Assembly: GCA_946186185.1 (NCBI GenBank)
Contig: CAMHMJ010000009.1
Location: 31,268 to 95,267 of the forward strand
Direction: 5' to 3'
DNA from: an uncultured Treponema sp.
GTDB taxonomy: Bacteria; Spirochaetota; Spirochaetia; Treponematales; Treponemataceae
DNA length: 64,000 nucleotides
Below, one piece after another: positions 36,672 to 46,519 of the stretch (positions are counted from its first letter, which is position 1; each line of letters starts with the position of its first letter). The notes below the pieces were generated by a model. The model saw only the letters and a list, made by a program, of their open reading frames with translations. It searched no databases and was not told the origin of the DNA. The translations under genes were made by a program, and so were the position numbers.

Positions 36672-39539
36672 CTAGTTTACCTTCACATTTCGTGCCTGGC
36701 GGCTTTCCGGATACAGTTCTTTTAAAAGCTTTGCCGTATCGTTTGCGTCGCCGGTTAAACCAGCGGCACGGAAAGCCTCGTAGGAACCGTAAAGGGAAGC
36801 CGCAGCATTCTCGTCCTTACTGTTCATTCTGTAATACTCAGCCGCAAGAAGGTACATCTGTGCGGAAAGCTTGTTTTTTTCAGCCTCCCGGTATTTTTTA
36901 CCAAGGAACTCAGCGTTCCAGGCGGCATAAAGACTTTCCTCTTCAAGATTCTGCTTCTGCAGAGGAAGAAGGCTTTCCGCCAGAGTAATGGCAGGTTCCT
37001 GATAGCTCGGGCGGTCTGCGTAGAGGCGGACCAGTTCAGAACCGGTTTTTCTGCCCGCAGCCGTTTTGTTTTCCTTCTGGGAAGCGTATTTATTTTCCAG
37101 CTGAACCATTTCTTCAGATTTTCCGCCAGAAAGCTCTTTCAAGTCTTCAGCAATCTGTGCAATTCCGTCGGTTTTTGCCTGTTCACCGTACTTTGAAATA
37201 AGGAAGCTGGCATATTCCAGGGACTTGTCATAATTCGCCTTTGAGCGGTACAGGTACACAAGGTTCCGTGCACTGCTGTAAACATAGGTGCTCTGAGGAA
37301 ATTTTTCCACCAGAGCCTTATACTGAAGGATTGCCCGGTCTGAATTTCCGGATTTTACAAGACTTTCTGCCGTAAAATACCAGGCGGCATCCGTAAAAAG
37401 CCCGAAGGAATATTTTCTTGTGTATTCGTCAAAGCATTTGATGGCCTTGTCGTAGATTTCACCGTTGTAATAAGCCTGTCCCCGGCGGAACATGGCTTCT
37501 TCGGAAAGTTTTTTGTCAGAAAAACGGTCGGAAAGTTCCTTATAGGAAGCATCGGCCTTGCCGAAGTCCTTTGTTTTTTCGTAAACCAGGGCCGTCTGAT
37601 AAAGGCTCTTCATTCCAAAATCGTCGTTTCTGGCGGTATATGGAGAAAGAAGCTTTATGGCTTTGGAATAATTTCCACCGTCGGAATAAATCTGGGCGCA
37701 AAGGAGAACGGCGCTTTCCTTGTCGGCATCAGTTCTGGCAGAAGAAACGGCCTTTTCTCCGTGAACACTTGCCAGCTCGTAATTGAAGTTCTGAACGGCG
37801 CTGTTTGCAGCGGCAATCTGGCCGTTATAGTAAAGCTCGTGGCTCGGATAGCGTTTTACAAAGTTTGAAAGATTTGTATAAGCCTCTTTTGTTTTTCCCT
37901 GACGGTACTGGCTGTAGCCAAGATAGAAAAGGGCATAGGAAACATAGGAAGAAGCCTCTTTTCCCGGATTTTTTACAAAGGCATCGAAGTTTTCTTCTGC
38001 GTAAGGCCAGCTCCAGGTATTGAACTGGGAAAGACCCAGAATATATTTTCCCTCAGGAAGCTTTGTGCGTGCGGCCTCAATCTGGGCTTCACGGTAGCGG
38101 CCGGAAAGGAGAAGAACCTTTGAATAGTTTAATCGCTCTGAATCTGTAAGACCCCGCTCGTTTTCAAGGTCGGCATAAACGAAGGCTGCGTTTTTAAAAT
38201 CTCCCATTTTTGCATAGCTCAAGGCATGAAGCTCCAGGGGCTTTGACTTTAAAAGAGCGTTGGCACCCTTGTAATCCCCGGTTGAATAATCGGCAAGGGC
38301 CAGAAAATACCGGGAATCTTCATCAAGAGGAACAACATTGGCGGCGTATTTTTTTACGTCTTCCCAGTGAGACTGAAGTGCTGCATACCGGGTCAGAAGA
38401 ATATAGCTTTCCCTGTCCCAGATTTTTTCGTTTTCTTTATTAAGAATGCCTCGGCTTTCAAGAATCTTTTTCTCTGCAACCGCCGCACTTTTTGCATCCG
38501 GAGTTTTTCCTGCCGCAATCTGTGCACGATACAAAAGCGCAAAAAGGAACAGGTCTACAGGAACATTCTTTTCCGCTTCGTCAAAATAGGAAACCGCCTT
38601 GTCAAAATCCCCGGAACCGAAGGCATCGGAACCAAGACGGGTCCAGAACTCACCAAGAAGATCCGGATTTTCAGAAAGTGCCTTCTGAGCCTCGCTTAAA
38701 ACGGCTCCAGGGTCGGAACCAACTTCCTTACGGTGGGTACTTGAAACAATGTAGGCTCTTTTTAAGGCGTCGCTGGCAAGAGCTTTTTCACCGCTTTTCA
38801 ATACGGAACAGTAAAGGTCGTAGGCTTTTTTGTAATTTCCTTCATTTTCATAGGCTTCACCCGCAAGTTCTGTAAGGGAAAGATAGGACAATTTTGTGCC
38901 GGAAAGAGAGGTCATTTCCTTCTCAGAAATTTTATCGTAGAGCTTTATGGTTTCCCGGCTTTTTTTTGTATTGTTGTAGCACTGGGAAAGCTTTAAAACT
39001 GCCTGGGCATATTTTTCGCCGGAAAAAAACTGTCCGTTTTCAACCACATACTCAAAAAGCGGAAGGGCTTTTTCAAACTCACCGTTCTGAATAAAAATAT
39101 CCCCGGAATTGGTCAGAGCTTCGCAAAAATAACGGGAGTCCTTTTTCTGAACACATTCGGCATAATTTGAAAGGGCTTTTTCCTTTACGCCGGTAAGCTC
39201 ATAACAGCGGCCAAGCCAGTAATGGGAATCAAGGAGAGTTTCCTCATCTTCCCGGTTCAGCAGGATTGCCTGAGAAAGGGCTTCTTCTGCCCTGTCAAAA
39301 TCGAAGGTTCGGACAAGGCATTCACCTTTAATACGGAGTGTGCGTCCCAGAAAGTATGAATCCGGATACTCTTCCTGAAGGCGTTCTGCATACTGAAGGC
39401 AGCCCGGATAAAAACCAGAATTATAGGAAAAACTCAGCTGATTATAAAGAGAAACCTCTGTTTCCGAAGAAAGTGCAAAGCCCGAAAAAGGGAATGCAAA
39501 AGAAGACAGAAGTAAAAAACATCGTAATAGTTTTTTCAT
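36672..39539 (-). CDS. Large exported TPR-repeat protein
   Basis: A 955-residue protein with signal peptide LLRCFLLLSSFAFPFSGFAL and about 20 TPR-like helical repeats (for example AEEALSQAILLNREDEET, FEKALPLFEYVVENGQF, YDKAIKCFDEYTRKYSF) over most of its length. It is probably periplasmic, acting as a scaffold. It is the first gene of the minus-strand block running through the OMP, exbB, exbD, tonB, HAD and coiled-coil genes. Its start is 8 nt from a consensus promoter with no Shine-Dalgarno. Confidence 0.85.
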   Translation of the reverse strand: MKKLLRCFLLLSSFAFPFSGFALSSETEVSLYNQLSFSYNSGFYPGCLQYAERLQEEYPDSYFLGRTLRIKGECLVRTFDFDRAEEALSQAILLNREDEETLLDSHYWLGRCYELTGVKEKALSNYAECVQKKDSRYFCEALTNSGDIFIQNGEFEKALPLFEYVVENGQFFSGEKYAQAVLKLSQCYNNTKKSRETIKLYDKISEKEMTSLSGTKLSYLSLTELAGEAYENEGNYKKAYDLYCSVLKSGEKALASDALKRAYIVSSTHRKEVGSDPGAVLSEAQKALSENPDLLGEFWTRLGSDAFGSGDFDKAVSYFDEAEKNVPVDLFLFALLYRAQIAAGKTPDAKSAAVAEKKILESRGILNKENEKIWDRESYILLTRYAALQSHWEDVKKYAANVVPLDEDSRYFLALADYSTGDYKGANALLKSKPLELHALSYAKMGDFKNAAFVYADLENERGLTDSERLNYSKVLLLSGRYREAQIEAARTKLPEGKYILGLSQFNTWSWPYAEENFDAFVKNPGKEASSYVSYALFYLGYSQYRQGKTKEAYTNLSNFVKRYPSHELYYNGQIAAANSAVQNFNYELASVHGEKAVSSARTDADKESAVLLCAQIYSDGGNYSKAIKLLSPYTARNDDFGMKSLYQTALVYEKTKDFGKADASYKELSDRFSDKKLSEEAMFRRGQAYYNGEIYDKAIKCFDEYTRKYSFGLFTDAAWYFTAESLVKSGNSDRAILQYKALVEKFPQSTYVYSSARNLVYLYRSKANYDKSLEYASFLISKYGEQAKTDGIAQIAEDLKELSGGKSEEMVQLENKYASQKENKTAAGRKTGSELVRLYADRPSYQEPAITLAESLLPLQKQNLEEESLYAAWNAEFLGKKYREAEKNKLSAQMYLLAAEYYRMNSKDENAAASLYGSYEAFRAAGLTGDANDTAKLLKELYPESRQARNVKVN

Positions 39540-39547
39540 ATTTTTTG

Positions 39548-39576
39548 ATTATAGGGAAGAAAGAGTTGTTTTTCAA
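39548..39576 (-). promoter_or_regulatory. Promoter of the TPR-OMP-exbBD-tonB block, likely leaderless
   Basis: Minus-strand TTGAAA (39576-39571), a 17-bp spacer and TATAAT (39553-39548) end 8 nt before the ATG at 39539. This is the best consensus match in the window. Confidence 0.65.
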
Positions 39577-39648
39577 TACAGAGTGAAATACAGACAAGGC
39601 TGCCATGAATACGGCAGCCCTGTCATTTGGACACTGAAAAATGCCGGA

Positions 39649-41061
39649 TTACAGCTCGTCTTCGGAAACGGTGACTGCCGGTTCCGGGGCAAAGGAGAAC
39701 GGGTAGAAGCTTTCGGTGCAGGCACAGCGGGTCAGGTAAACGAAGTCCCTGGAATAGCGGGCATAAAAATCGTCAAAAGAGATTTCGGCTCCGTCCTTGA
39801 AAATCGTAACCTGAAAATTTCCGTTGGAATCAAAATACGGAAAGAAAACTGCACAGTTGTTAAAAACCTTTACTTCCGGATTTCGGGTCCGGTCAACCTC
39901 CCGAATGGCGGCAAAATAAAAGGTTTCGCTTTCGGTGGCTGCAAGAACATAAAGAAGGGCCTTTAAGTACCTGCAGGAATAGCCGGAATTCGGAATAAAG
40001 CCCGCAAGATTTTTAATTCCTTCGTCGGTGAACTCAGAACAGAAGGGCTCAATCCGAACATCTACGCCGGAATTGAAAAAGCGGTAATTTCGGCGGCTTC
40101 GGACTGAAACCACGGCCGTTGCAAGATTTCGAATCCAGTCCAGGGCAAAGGAAATATCGTAGTTTTCAGACATAATTCCCTGGAAACCCGTTGGCTTATA
40201 GTTTACGGTCTCGTGCACCAGAGGCGAACGCTTTAACACAGCGCCATTTAAGGGCTCCACGATTCCGTCGGCAATCCATTTTAAAAAACCGGCTCCGGAA
40301 ACCGTAATGCGCTCCCTGTCCGAATCATTTATCGGACGCGGTTTTCCTGTGGTAATGTACACCGGCTTGTATTCTTCGTCGTAGCAGGCATCTTCTTCGT
40401 AGCTGATTTCCGGAAGACGCTCCCGGATAACGTTTATCATCTGAAGGGAAGCGTGGTAGGCATCCCGGTAGATTCGCGTATATTCCCAGGGAAGCATTTT
40501 TTCAGTCCACTTTGAAACCTCTGCAAAAGAGGCAGTGTAGTAGCGTTCAAAAGGAAGTCCGGTTAAAACTCCCTTTGCGGCGTAACAGTTGTAAATTACA
40601 AAGTCCCCCACAGATGGTGAAGAGACATCAGATGTCGGAGAAAACTGAACGAAAACATCGCTGTCACTTGCAAAGTAATAGACGATTTTTATGGGTTTTC
40701 CGGTCTTTTTGTCCCGGACTAAAATCCAGCTTCCCGGAGCATCCCCCGGATAAACCTCCTGACGCACCTTTCTTCGACCCTTGTCAGAAAAAACTTCTAC
40801 ATCGATTGTTGCAAAAGGCGCTACAAGAATGGAAAAATAATCTTCCGTTTCTTCAAGCCGCACCTGAAATTTCTGTCCGATAAGATTTGCCTTGACTTCA
40901 GGCTTATTCATGCGAACCGCTTCCAGGGGAGCCTCAAACCAGGTCTCCCGCAAAGAACGCCGGATTTCCGAAGAATCAGGAATTCCGTAGCGGTTATAGT
41001 CTGCAAAAAGCGCAGCGCAAAAAAGAGAAATCAGAAAAAATGCGGCAAAGAACTTCTTCAT
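39649..41061 (-). CDS. Exported protein of unknown function
   Basis: A 470-residue protein with signal peptide MKKFFAAFFLISLFCAALFA. The mature part begins DYNRYGIPDSSEIRRSLRET, then mixed beta/alpha sequence with no obvious repeats. RSPLVHETVNYKPTGFQGIM and CAVFFPYFDSNGNFQVTIF are well-structured stretches. No family recognised. A GGCTGCC/GGCAGCC hairpin lies at about 39598-39630 past the stop but has only a weak T-run. Confidence 0.7.
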   Translation of the reverse strand: MKKFFAAFFLISLFCAALFADYNRYGIPDSSEIRRSLRETWFEAPLEAVRMNKPEVKANLIGQKFQVRLEETEDYFSILVAPFATIDVEVFSDKGRRKVRQEVYPGDAPGSWILVRDKKTGKPIKIVYYFASDSDVFVQFSPTSDVSSPSVGDFVIYNCYAAKGVLTGLPFERYYTASFAEVSKWTEKMLPWEYTRIYRDAYHASLQMINVIRERLPEISYEEDACYDEEYKPVYITTGKPRPINDSDRERITVSGAGFLKWIADGIVEPLNGAVLKRSPLVHETVNYKPTGFQGIMSENYDISFALDWIRNLATAVVSVRSRRNYRFFNSGVDVRIEPFCSEFTDEGIKNLAGFIPNSGYSCRYLKALLYVLAATESETFYFAAIREVDRTRNPEVKVFNNCAVFFPYFDSNGNFQVTIFKDGAEISFDDFYARYSRDFVYLTRCACTESFYPFSFAPEPAVTVSEDEL

Positions 41062-41091
41062 ACTTTGATAATCGGCTGTTTTGCCAAAAAT

Positions 41092-44000
41092 CTAAACTGT
41101 CGGAGCTTCAGATACTGCAGGAGCTTCACTGGCAGAAACCGGTTCCGGGTCTACCATGCTCATGCCGCCCTCTGCAAGGCGCACAACCGGCTCAACCACA
41201 GTTCCGTCTGGATTGTGAATCTTTCCGTCAGCTTCCTCATCCGGATGATTTCCAGCCGGAGCATTAGAAAGAAGAAGCTTTAAGCGGTTCAGCTGGTTTA
41301 CTTCCGAAGAACCCGGATCGTAGTCGATGGCGCTGATGTTCGCTTCCGGGAAACGGCGGCGAAGCTCTTTTATCATGCCCTTTCCGGTAACATGGTTTGG
41401 AAGACAGGCAAAGGGCTGAACACAGGCAATGCTCGGGGCGCCCTCATGGATAAGCTCAACCATTTCTGCGGTAAGGAACCAGCCCTCACCGGTAATATTT
41501 CCAAGCTGAACGATATCGTCAACGCCCTTCATCAGGTCGTAGATTGAACTAGGTGCTTCAAAACGGTGAGAAGCATTCAGGTATTTTTTCATCTTGTTGC
41601 GGTAAAGCTCAAGGAACCAGACTAAGAGACGGGCATTACGCTCAGTTTTCTTAGGGAAGGCAAGCTCTTCATGGCGGAAAATACCGGTACTGAACGAGTA
41701 GAAGAAGAAGTCTGCCAGATCCGGCATAACGCACTCGGCGCCCTCTTTTTCGATGGTTTCTACTATTTTATTGTTTGCAGTCGGGTGGAATTTTACGAGA
41801 ATTTCACCAACTACGCCAACACGAGGCTTTTTAATCGGGCGCAACGGAAGATTATCGAAATCCCGGATAATTCCCTTCAAAAGCTTGTGATAGCCATGCA
41901 AAGATTTAGACTGAACCTGCTTTTCTGCCCTTCCCGACCATTTTTCGTAAAGTGCATCGGCGCTTCCCGGAACCGCTTCGTACGGACGGGTGCGGTAAAG
42001 AACCCGCATCAAAACGTCGCCAATCATAATTGCCATCAAAAGACGGTGAAGAAGCGGAAGAGTTACCTTAAAGCCCGGATTTTTCTCAAAACCCTGAGCC
42101 GAAAGTGAAAGAACCGGAACATGTCCCCAGCCTGCGTCGTTCAAAGCCCGGCGGATAAAGCCGATATAGTTGGTGGCACGGCAGCCGCCACCGGTCTGAG
42201 TGATAATCAGGGAAACGTGATTCAAATCGTATTTTCCGCTTTCAAGAGCCGCAATCATCTGACCGGCTACAAGAATTGAAGGATAGCAGGCGTCGTTGTT
42301 TACATATTTAAGTCCGGCTTCAACAGCCTTTGGATCTACGGCATCAAGAACCACAAAATTGTAACCGCTGGCGTTGAATGCCTGCTTCAAAATTCTGAAG
42401 TGAATCGGCGACATCTGCGGCCCGATAATTGTGTGAGTATGCTTCATTTCCTTGGTGAAAACCTGTCGCTGATATGCGGCAGATTTTACCTGCGGCTTAC
42501 GGCCGTGTCTCTGGCGTTCCCGGACAGCGGCAATAAGGGAGCGGATACGGATTCGAACGGCACCCAGGTTGCTTCCTTCATCGATTTTAATGAGGGTGTA
42601 CATTCTGCCCTTGGCGCGCATGATTTCGTCAACCTGATCGGCAGTTACGGCATCAAGACCGCAGCCGAATGAGGTAAGCTGAAGCATTTCAAGGTTCGGC
42701 ATTTCGCTTACAAAGGAGGCCGCCCTGTAAAGACGGTTATGGTAAACCCACTGGTCGATGATGCGGAGCGGGCGTTCGATGCTTCCAAGATGAGCCACGC
42801 TGTCTTCGGTGAAAACTGCAAGGCCCAGAGCGTTTATCATCTCCGGGATTCCGTGGTTGATTTCCGGATCAAGGTGATAAGGGCGGCCGGAAAGAACGAT
42901 ACCGTTTCCGCCGGCACGAATCATTTTTTCAAGAGCCTCTTCTCCGGCAGCCTTTACTTCCTCACGGAACTTTTCCTGCTCTGCCCAGGCTGCTTCCACA
43001 GCTTCCCGGATTTTCTTTTCGGTAAGACTCGGGAACTTTTTCAAAAGTTCCTCACAAAGCCGGTCTGCAAGGCGTTCCTTATCGTAAATCGGAAGGAACG
43101 GATCCATATAGGTAATGGTCGGGTCCTGACGGAGCTCGTCCACATTATTTCTGAGAACTTCCGGGTAGCTGGTTACAATCGGACAGTTGTAGTGGTTTCC
43201 GGCACCGCTGTCCTCCTGCTTTTCGTAAGGCGCACAAGGATAGAAAATGAATTTTACGCCCCGCTGAATAAGGCTTACCACATGTCCGTGACTGATTTTT
43301 CCAGGGTAACAAACTGATTCAGAAGGAATTGTTTCAATTCCCTTTTCGTAAACTGAACGGGTTGAACGCTGGCTCAAAATTACACGGAAGCCCAGCTTTG
43401 TAAAGAAAGTGAACCACAGCGGATAATTTTCATACATATTGAGGACTCGGGGAATTCCAACATCTCCCATCGGTGCATCCTCCGGCTTTAACGGTGCATA
43501 ACCGAAGAGCCGCTTGTACTTCCATTCAAAAAGGTTCGGCATTTTCTGACCAACATCTTCAACGCCGGTATTCTTCTTGTTTGAAGCATCGATAACGCTT
43601 CCTTCAAGCTCTGAAATTTCAGCTCCGCGCTCACAGCGGTTTCCGGTAATGAAAACACGCTTGTTGTCTCCATCGCTGAAGGTATTAATAGTAAGAAGAC
43701 AGTTATTCTGGCACTTTCCGCAGCGCCGGCTTTCAAGATCTACATGGAAATTTTCAAGCTGTTCCAGAGTTGCAATTCCAGAACGAAGCTCTTTTGGAGG
43801 AGTTCCTGCCGGCTCTCCCGGTTTCGGGTCAGTCAAATCCACCCACTGATCATAAGCAATGAGGGCAGAACCGTAAGCGCCCATAAGACCTGCTACATCC
43901 GGGCGGAAAACTTCAACACCGGCGATTTTTTCAAAGGCACGGAGGATTGCGTCGTTAAAGAAGGTTCCTCCCTGAACAACGACCTTTTCACCAATATCGC

Positions 44001-45642
44001 TGGCTTTTCTTAGCTTAATAACCTTGAAAAGCGCATTTTTAATTACAGAGTAAGAAAGACCGGCTGCAATATCTGCAACGCTGGCACCTTCCTTCTGAGC
44101 CTGCTTTACACGGCTGTTCATGAATACGGTACAGCGGCTTCCAAGGTCAACAGGCTTATCCGCCATCAGGGCAATTTTTCCGAACTCCCGTACATCCATT
44201 CCCATGGTATTTGCAAAGTTATCAAGGAAGGAACCACAGCCGGAAGAACAGGCTTCATTCAGCTGAATTGAAGTAATTGCCCCGTCCTTCATTCTAAGGC
44301 ACTTCATGTCCTGTCCACCGATATCAAGAAGGAACTCAACGCCAGGAACAAAGAAATCAGCTGCCCGGAAATGAGTTATTGTTTCAACTTCACCGGCATC
44401 TACGCCCAGCGCTGCCTGGAAAAGAGCCTCTCCGTAGCCGGTAGAAACGGCACGGGCAATGTAAACATCCTTCGGAAGCTTTTTATACAGATCCTTAAGA
44501 ACCTTAACTGCAAGGTCAACCGGGTTTCCAAGGTTGTGGGAATAGAAATCCCAGATGATGCGGCCCTTCTGGTCGATGAGGACAGCCTTTGTTGTGGTAG
44601 AACCGGAATCAAGCCCCAGGAAAACAGGACCTGTTGTATGATCCAGGGAACCGCGAAGGGCTTTTTCCTGTGCATGTCGTTTTCGAAACTCGTCAAGCTC
44701 AGTTACATTATTGAAAAGCGGTTCAAGGCGCTGAACTTCGCTTAATTCTGCTCCAACAAGATTTTTAAGGCTGTCCCTGAAGCTTGCGATTGTAGGGAAC
44801 TCAAAAGGCTTTCCATCTGCGGTTTCAAGCTTTCGCTCTGCACTAAAGGCGGAACCTGCCGCAACAAAAAGCTGGCTGTCTTCCGGAACGATAATTTCAT
44901 CGTCCTTCAGTTTTAGGGTCTCAATAAAGCGGAAACGGAGCTGATCCATAAAGTGAAGCGGTCCACCCAGGAAGGCAACATGGCCGCGGATCGGCTTACC
45001 ACAGGCAAGCCCCGAAATTGTCTGGTTTACAACCGCCTGGTAAATGGAAGCAGCAATGTCTTCACGGCGGGCACCTTCGTTAATAAGCGGCTGAACATCG
45101 GTTTTGGCAAATACACCGCAGCGGGCCGCAATCGGATAAATGGTCTGGGCACCACGGGCAAGTTCGTTCAAACCGGCAGCATCTGTTTCAAGAAGAGCCG
45201 CCATCTGGTCAATGAATGCACCGGTTCCGCCGGCACATGTTCCGTTCATTCGCTGTTCAACGCCGCCGGTAAAGTATGTAATCTTTGCGTCTTCACCGCC
45301 AAGCTCAATTACAACATCTGTCTGTGGAATGAGGCGCTTAACGGCAGTTGTAGCCGCAACTACCTCCTGAATGAAAGGTATATTCAGCCACTGGGAAACA
45401 GAAAGACCGCCGGAACCCGTAACCTTTACGCTGACCGGCTGGTCTTCACCATAACCATGCTCTGACACCAGCTTTTCAAAGGCATTGGTAACAACGCTGA
45501 TAATCGTGCTTCTGATATCCGCCCTGTGCCGCTGATAGTCTCCGTAAATTAATTTATCTGAATCATCGAGAACTGCAATTTTAACCGTGGTAGAACCAAC
45601 ATCGATACCAATTCTGATCGGGAACTTTTCCTTATTTTCCAT
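41092..45642 (-). CDS. Fused CoA-substrate-specific enzyme activase / 2-hydroxyacyl-CoA dehydratase-like protein
   Basis: A 1516-residue protein. It has two BadF/BadG/HgdC-type ASKHA ATPase domains, GIDVGSTTVKIAVLDD at the N-terminus and LGLDSGSTTTKAVL near residue 340. Each has its own second motif (ELGGEDAKITYF; DIGGQDMKCL) and glycine loop (CAGGTGAFID; CSSGCGSFLD). A cysteine-bearing middle follows (RRCGKCQNNCLL), then a DUF2229-like region and a C-terminal HgdB-like part (NNDACYPSILVAGQ, CVQPFACLPNHVTG). Such fusions occur widely in anaerobes. They probably hydrolyse ATP to drive an electron through a shared [4Fe-4S] cluster; the substrate is unknown. Confidence 0.9.
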   Translation of the reverse strand: MENKEKFPIRIGIDVGSTTVKIAVLDDSDKLIYGDYQRHRADIRSTIISVVTNAFEKLVSEHGYGEDQPVSVKVTGSGGLSVSQWLNIPFIQEVVAATTAVKRLIPQTDVVIELGGEDAKITYFTGGVEQRMNGTCAGGTGAFIDQMAALLETDAAGLNELARGAQTIYPIAARCGVFAKTDVQPLINEGARREDIAASIYQAVVNQTISGLACGKPIRGHVAFLGGPLHFMDQLRFRFIETLKLKDDEIIVPEDSQLFVAAGSAFSAERKLETADGKPFEFPTIASFRDSLKNLVGAELSEVQRLEPLFNNVTELDEFRKRHAQEKALRGSLDHTTGPVFLGLDSGSTTTKAVLIDQKGRIIWDFYSHNLGNPVDLAVKVLKDLYKKLPKDVYIARAVSTGYGEALFQAALGVDAGEVETITHFRAADFFVPGVEFLLDIGGQDMKCLRMKDGAITSIQLNEACSSGCGSFLDNFANTMGMDVREFGKIALMADKPVDLGSRCTVFMNSRVKQAQKEGASVADIAAGLSYSVIKNALFKVIKLRKASDIGEKVVVQGGTFFNDAILRAFEKIAGVEVFRPDVAGLMGAYGSALIAYDQWVDLTDPKPGEPAGTPPKELRSGIATLEQLENFHVDLESRRCGKCQNNCLLTINTFSDGDNKRVFITGNRCERGAEISELEGSVIDASNKKNTGVEDVGQKMPNLFEWKYKRLFGYAPLKPEDAPMGDVGIPRVLNMYENYPLWFTFFTKLGFRVILSQRSTRSVYEKGIETIPSESVCYPGKISHGHVVSLIQRGVKFIFYPCAPYEKQEDSGAGNHYNCPIVTSYPEVLRNNVDELRQDPTITYMDPFLPIYDKERLADRLCEELLKKFPSLTEKKIREAVEAAWAEQEKFREEVKAAGEEALEKMIRAGGNGIVLSGRPYHLDPEINHGIPEMINALGLAVFTEDSVAHLGSIERPLRIIDQWVYHNRLYRAASFVSEMPNLEMLQLTSFGCGLDAVTADQVDEIMRAKGRMYTLIKIDEGSNLGAVRIRIRSLIAAVRERQRHGRKPQVKSAAYQRQVFTKEMKHTHTIIGPQMSPIHFRILKQAFNASGYNFVVLDAVDPKAVEAGLKYVNNDACYPSILVAGQMIAALESGKYDLNHVSLIITQTGGGCRATNYIGFIRRALNDAGWGHVPVLSLSAQGFEKNPGFKVTLPLLHRLLMAIMIGDVLMRVLYRTRPYEAVPGSADALYEKWSGRAEKQVQSKSLHGYHKLLKGIIRDFDNLPLRPIKKPRVGVVGEILVKFHPTANNKIVETIEKEGAECVMPDLADFFFYSFSTGIFRHEELAFPKKTERNARLLVWFLELYRNKMKKYLNASHRFEAPSSIYDLMKGVDDIVQLGNITGEGWFLTAEMVELIHEGAPSIACVQPFACLPNHVTGKGMIKELRRRFPEANISAIDYDPGSSEVNQLNRLKLLLSNAPAGNHPDEEADGKIHNPDGTVVEPVVRLAEGGMSMVDPEPVSASEAPAVSEAPTV

Positions 45643-45838
45643 CTTACCGTCCAAATTCTAAAACCAAACTACTCTCAAAAATATTATATTATTATACAGC
45701 AATTTTATAAAAATACAAACTGTCAGAGGGAAATGTGGCAGAAGGAAAACGCTCTGAAAAAAAACAGGCACTGATATTTTATAAGTTTTTAGTTGTAAAG
45801 GAGCTTTAAAGATGTTAAAATTACTCGCGGAGGATTTT

Positions 45839-46519
45839 ATGAAAAAACTTATCTCAATCATAGCATTATTTTCTTTTCTGGCCGGTGTATTCGCTCAGGA
45901 AAATATTGAAAAAATTCAGTCGCTTATCGAAGACGGTGTAGAAAAAAACTCCGCTGAAATCGGCACTCTGGCTTCTTCCCTTTCCAACGCGGAAAAAGAA
46001 TTAATTTATACAAAAAATGAAGTTCCATGGTGGCCGGTTTTCTTAAACGCTTTCGTGGGATTTGGAGTTGGTTCCTATATTCAGGGAGATACAAAAGAAG
46101 CCGTTCGGGCAACCGTCTGCGATTCAATTGCCCTTACAGGAATCACAGTCTGCTATGCGGGCATGTACTCCCTCATACTCAAAAATCAAACGGAAATTGC
46201 AGACGACCCGAACCGTTCAAAGGAACTGAGCGACGAAGATTTTGCAAAGCAGATTATTCCATGGACAGCAGGAATGCTTTCCTTTGCAGGCTTTGCCACG
46301 ATTTCAACCGTGATTTCAATCGTAAAATCAATTAAATATCCGATTGCAAAGAATGAAGTCCTCAGAAATACGCTTTTTACAAAAAACGCAACGGAAGTTT
46401 CTTCTAAACAGAAACCAACGGAAATAGCCTTCGCCCCGATTTTCAGTCTGAATCAGGACTTAAGCTTTGCTCCAGGTATTGCCTGCGAAATTAAATTTAA
46501 TCAGCTTCCTCTACGGTAA
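45839..46519 (+). CDS. P13-like exported membrane protein
   Basis: A 226-residue protein with signal peptide MKKLISIIALFSFLAGVFAQ. It then has a short helix and a hydrophobic core of three segments (WWPVFLNAFVGFGVGSYIQG, SIALTGITVCYAGMYSLIL, WTAGMLSFAGFATISTVISI). The pattern resembles the spirochaete P13 family of small membrane or porin proteins; the call is moderate. GGAGG lies 5 nt before the ATG. Its 3' end overlaps the convergent lipoprotein gene by 23 bp. In the gap 45643-45838 I see only AT-rich DNA with possible TATAAT boxes for the activase (45683-45696). Confidence 0.6.
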   Translation: MKKLISIIALFSFLAGVFAQENIEKIQSLIEDGVEKNSAEIGTLASSLSNAEKELIYTKNEVPWWPVFLNAFVGFGVGSYIQGDTKEAVRATVCDSIALTGITVCYAGMYSLILKNQTEIADDPNRSKELSDEDFAKQIIPWTAGMLSFAGFATISTVISIVKSIKYPIAKNEVLRNTLFTKNATEVSSKQKPTEIAFAPIFSLNQDLSFAPGIACEIKFNQLPLR

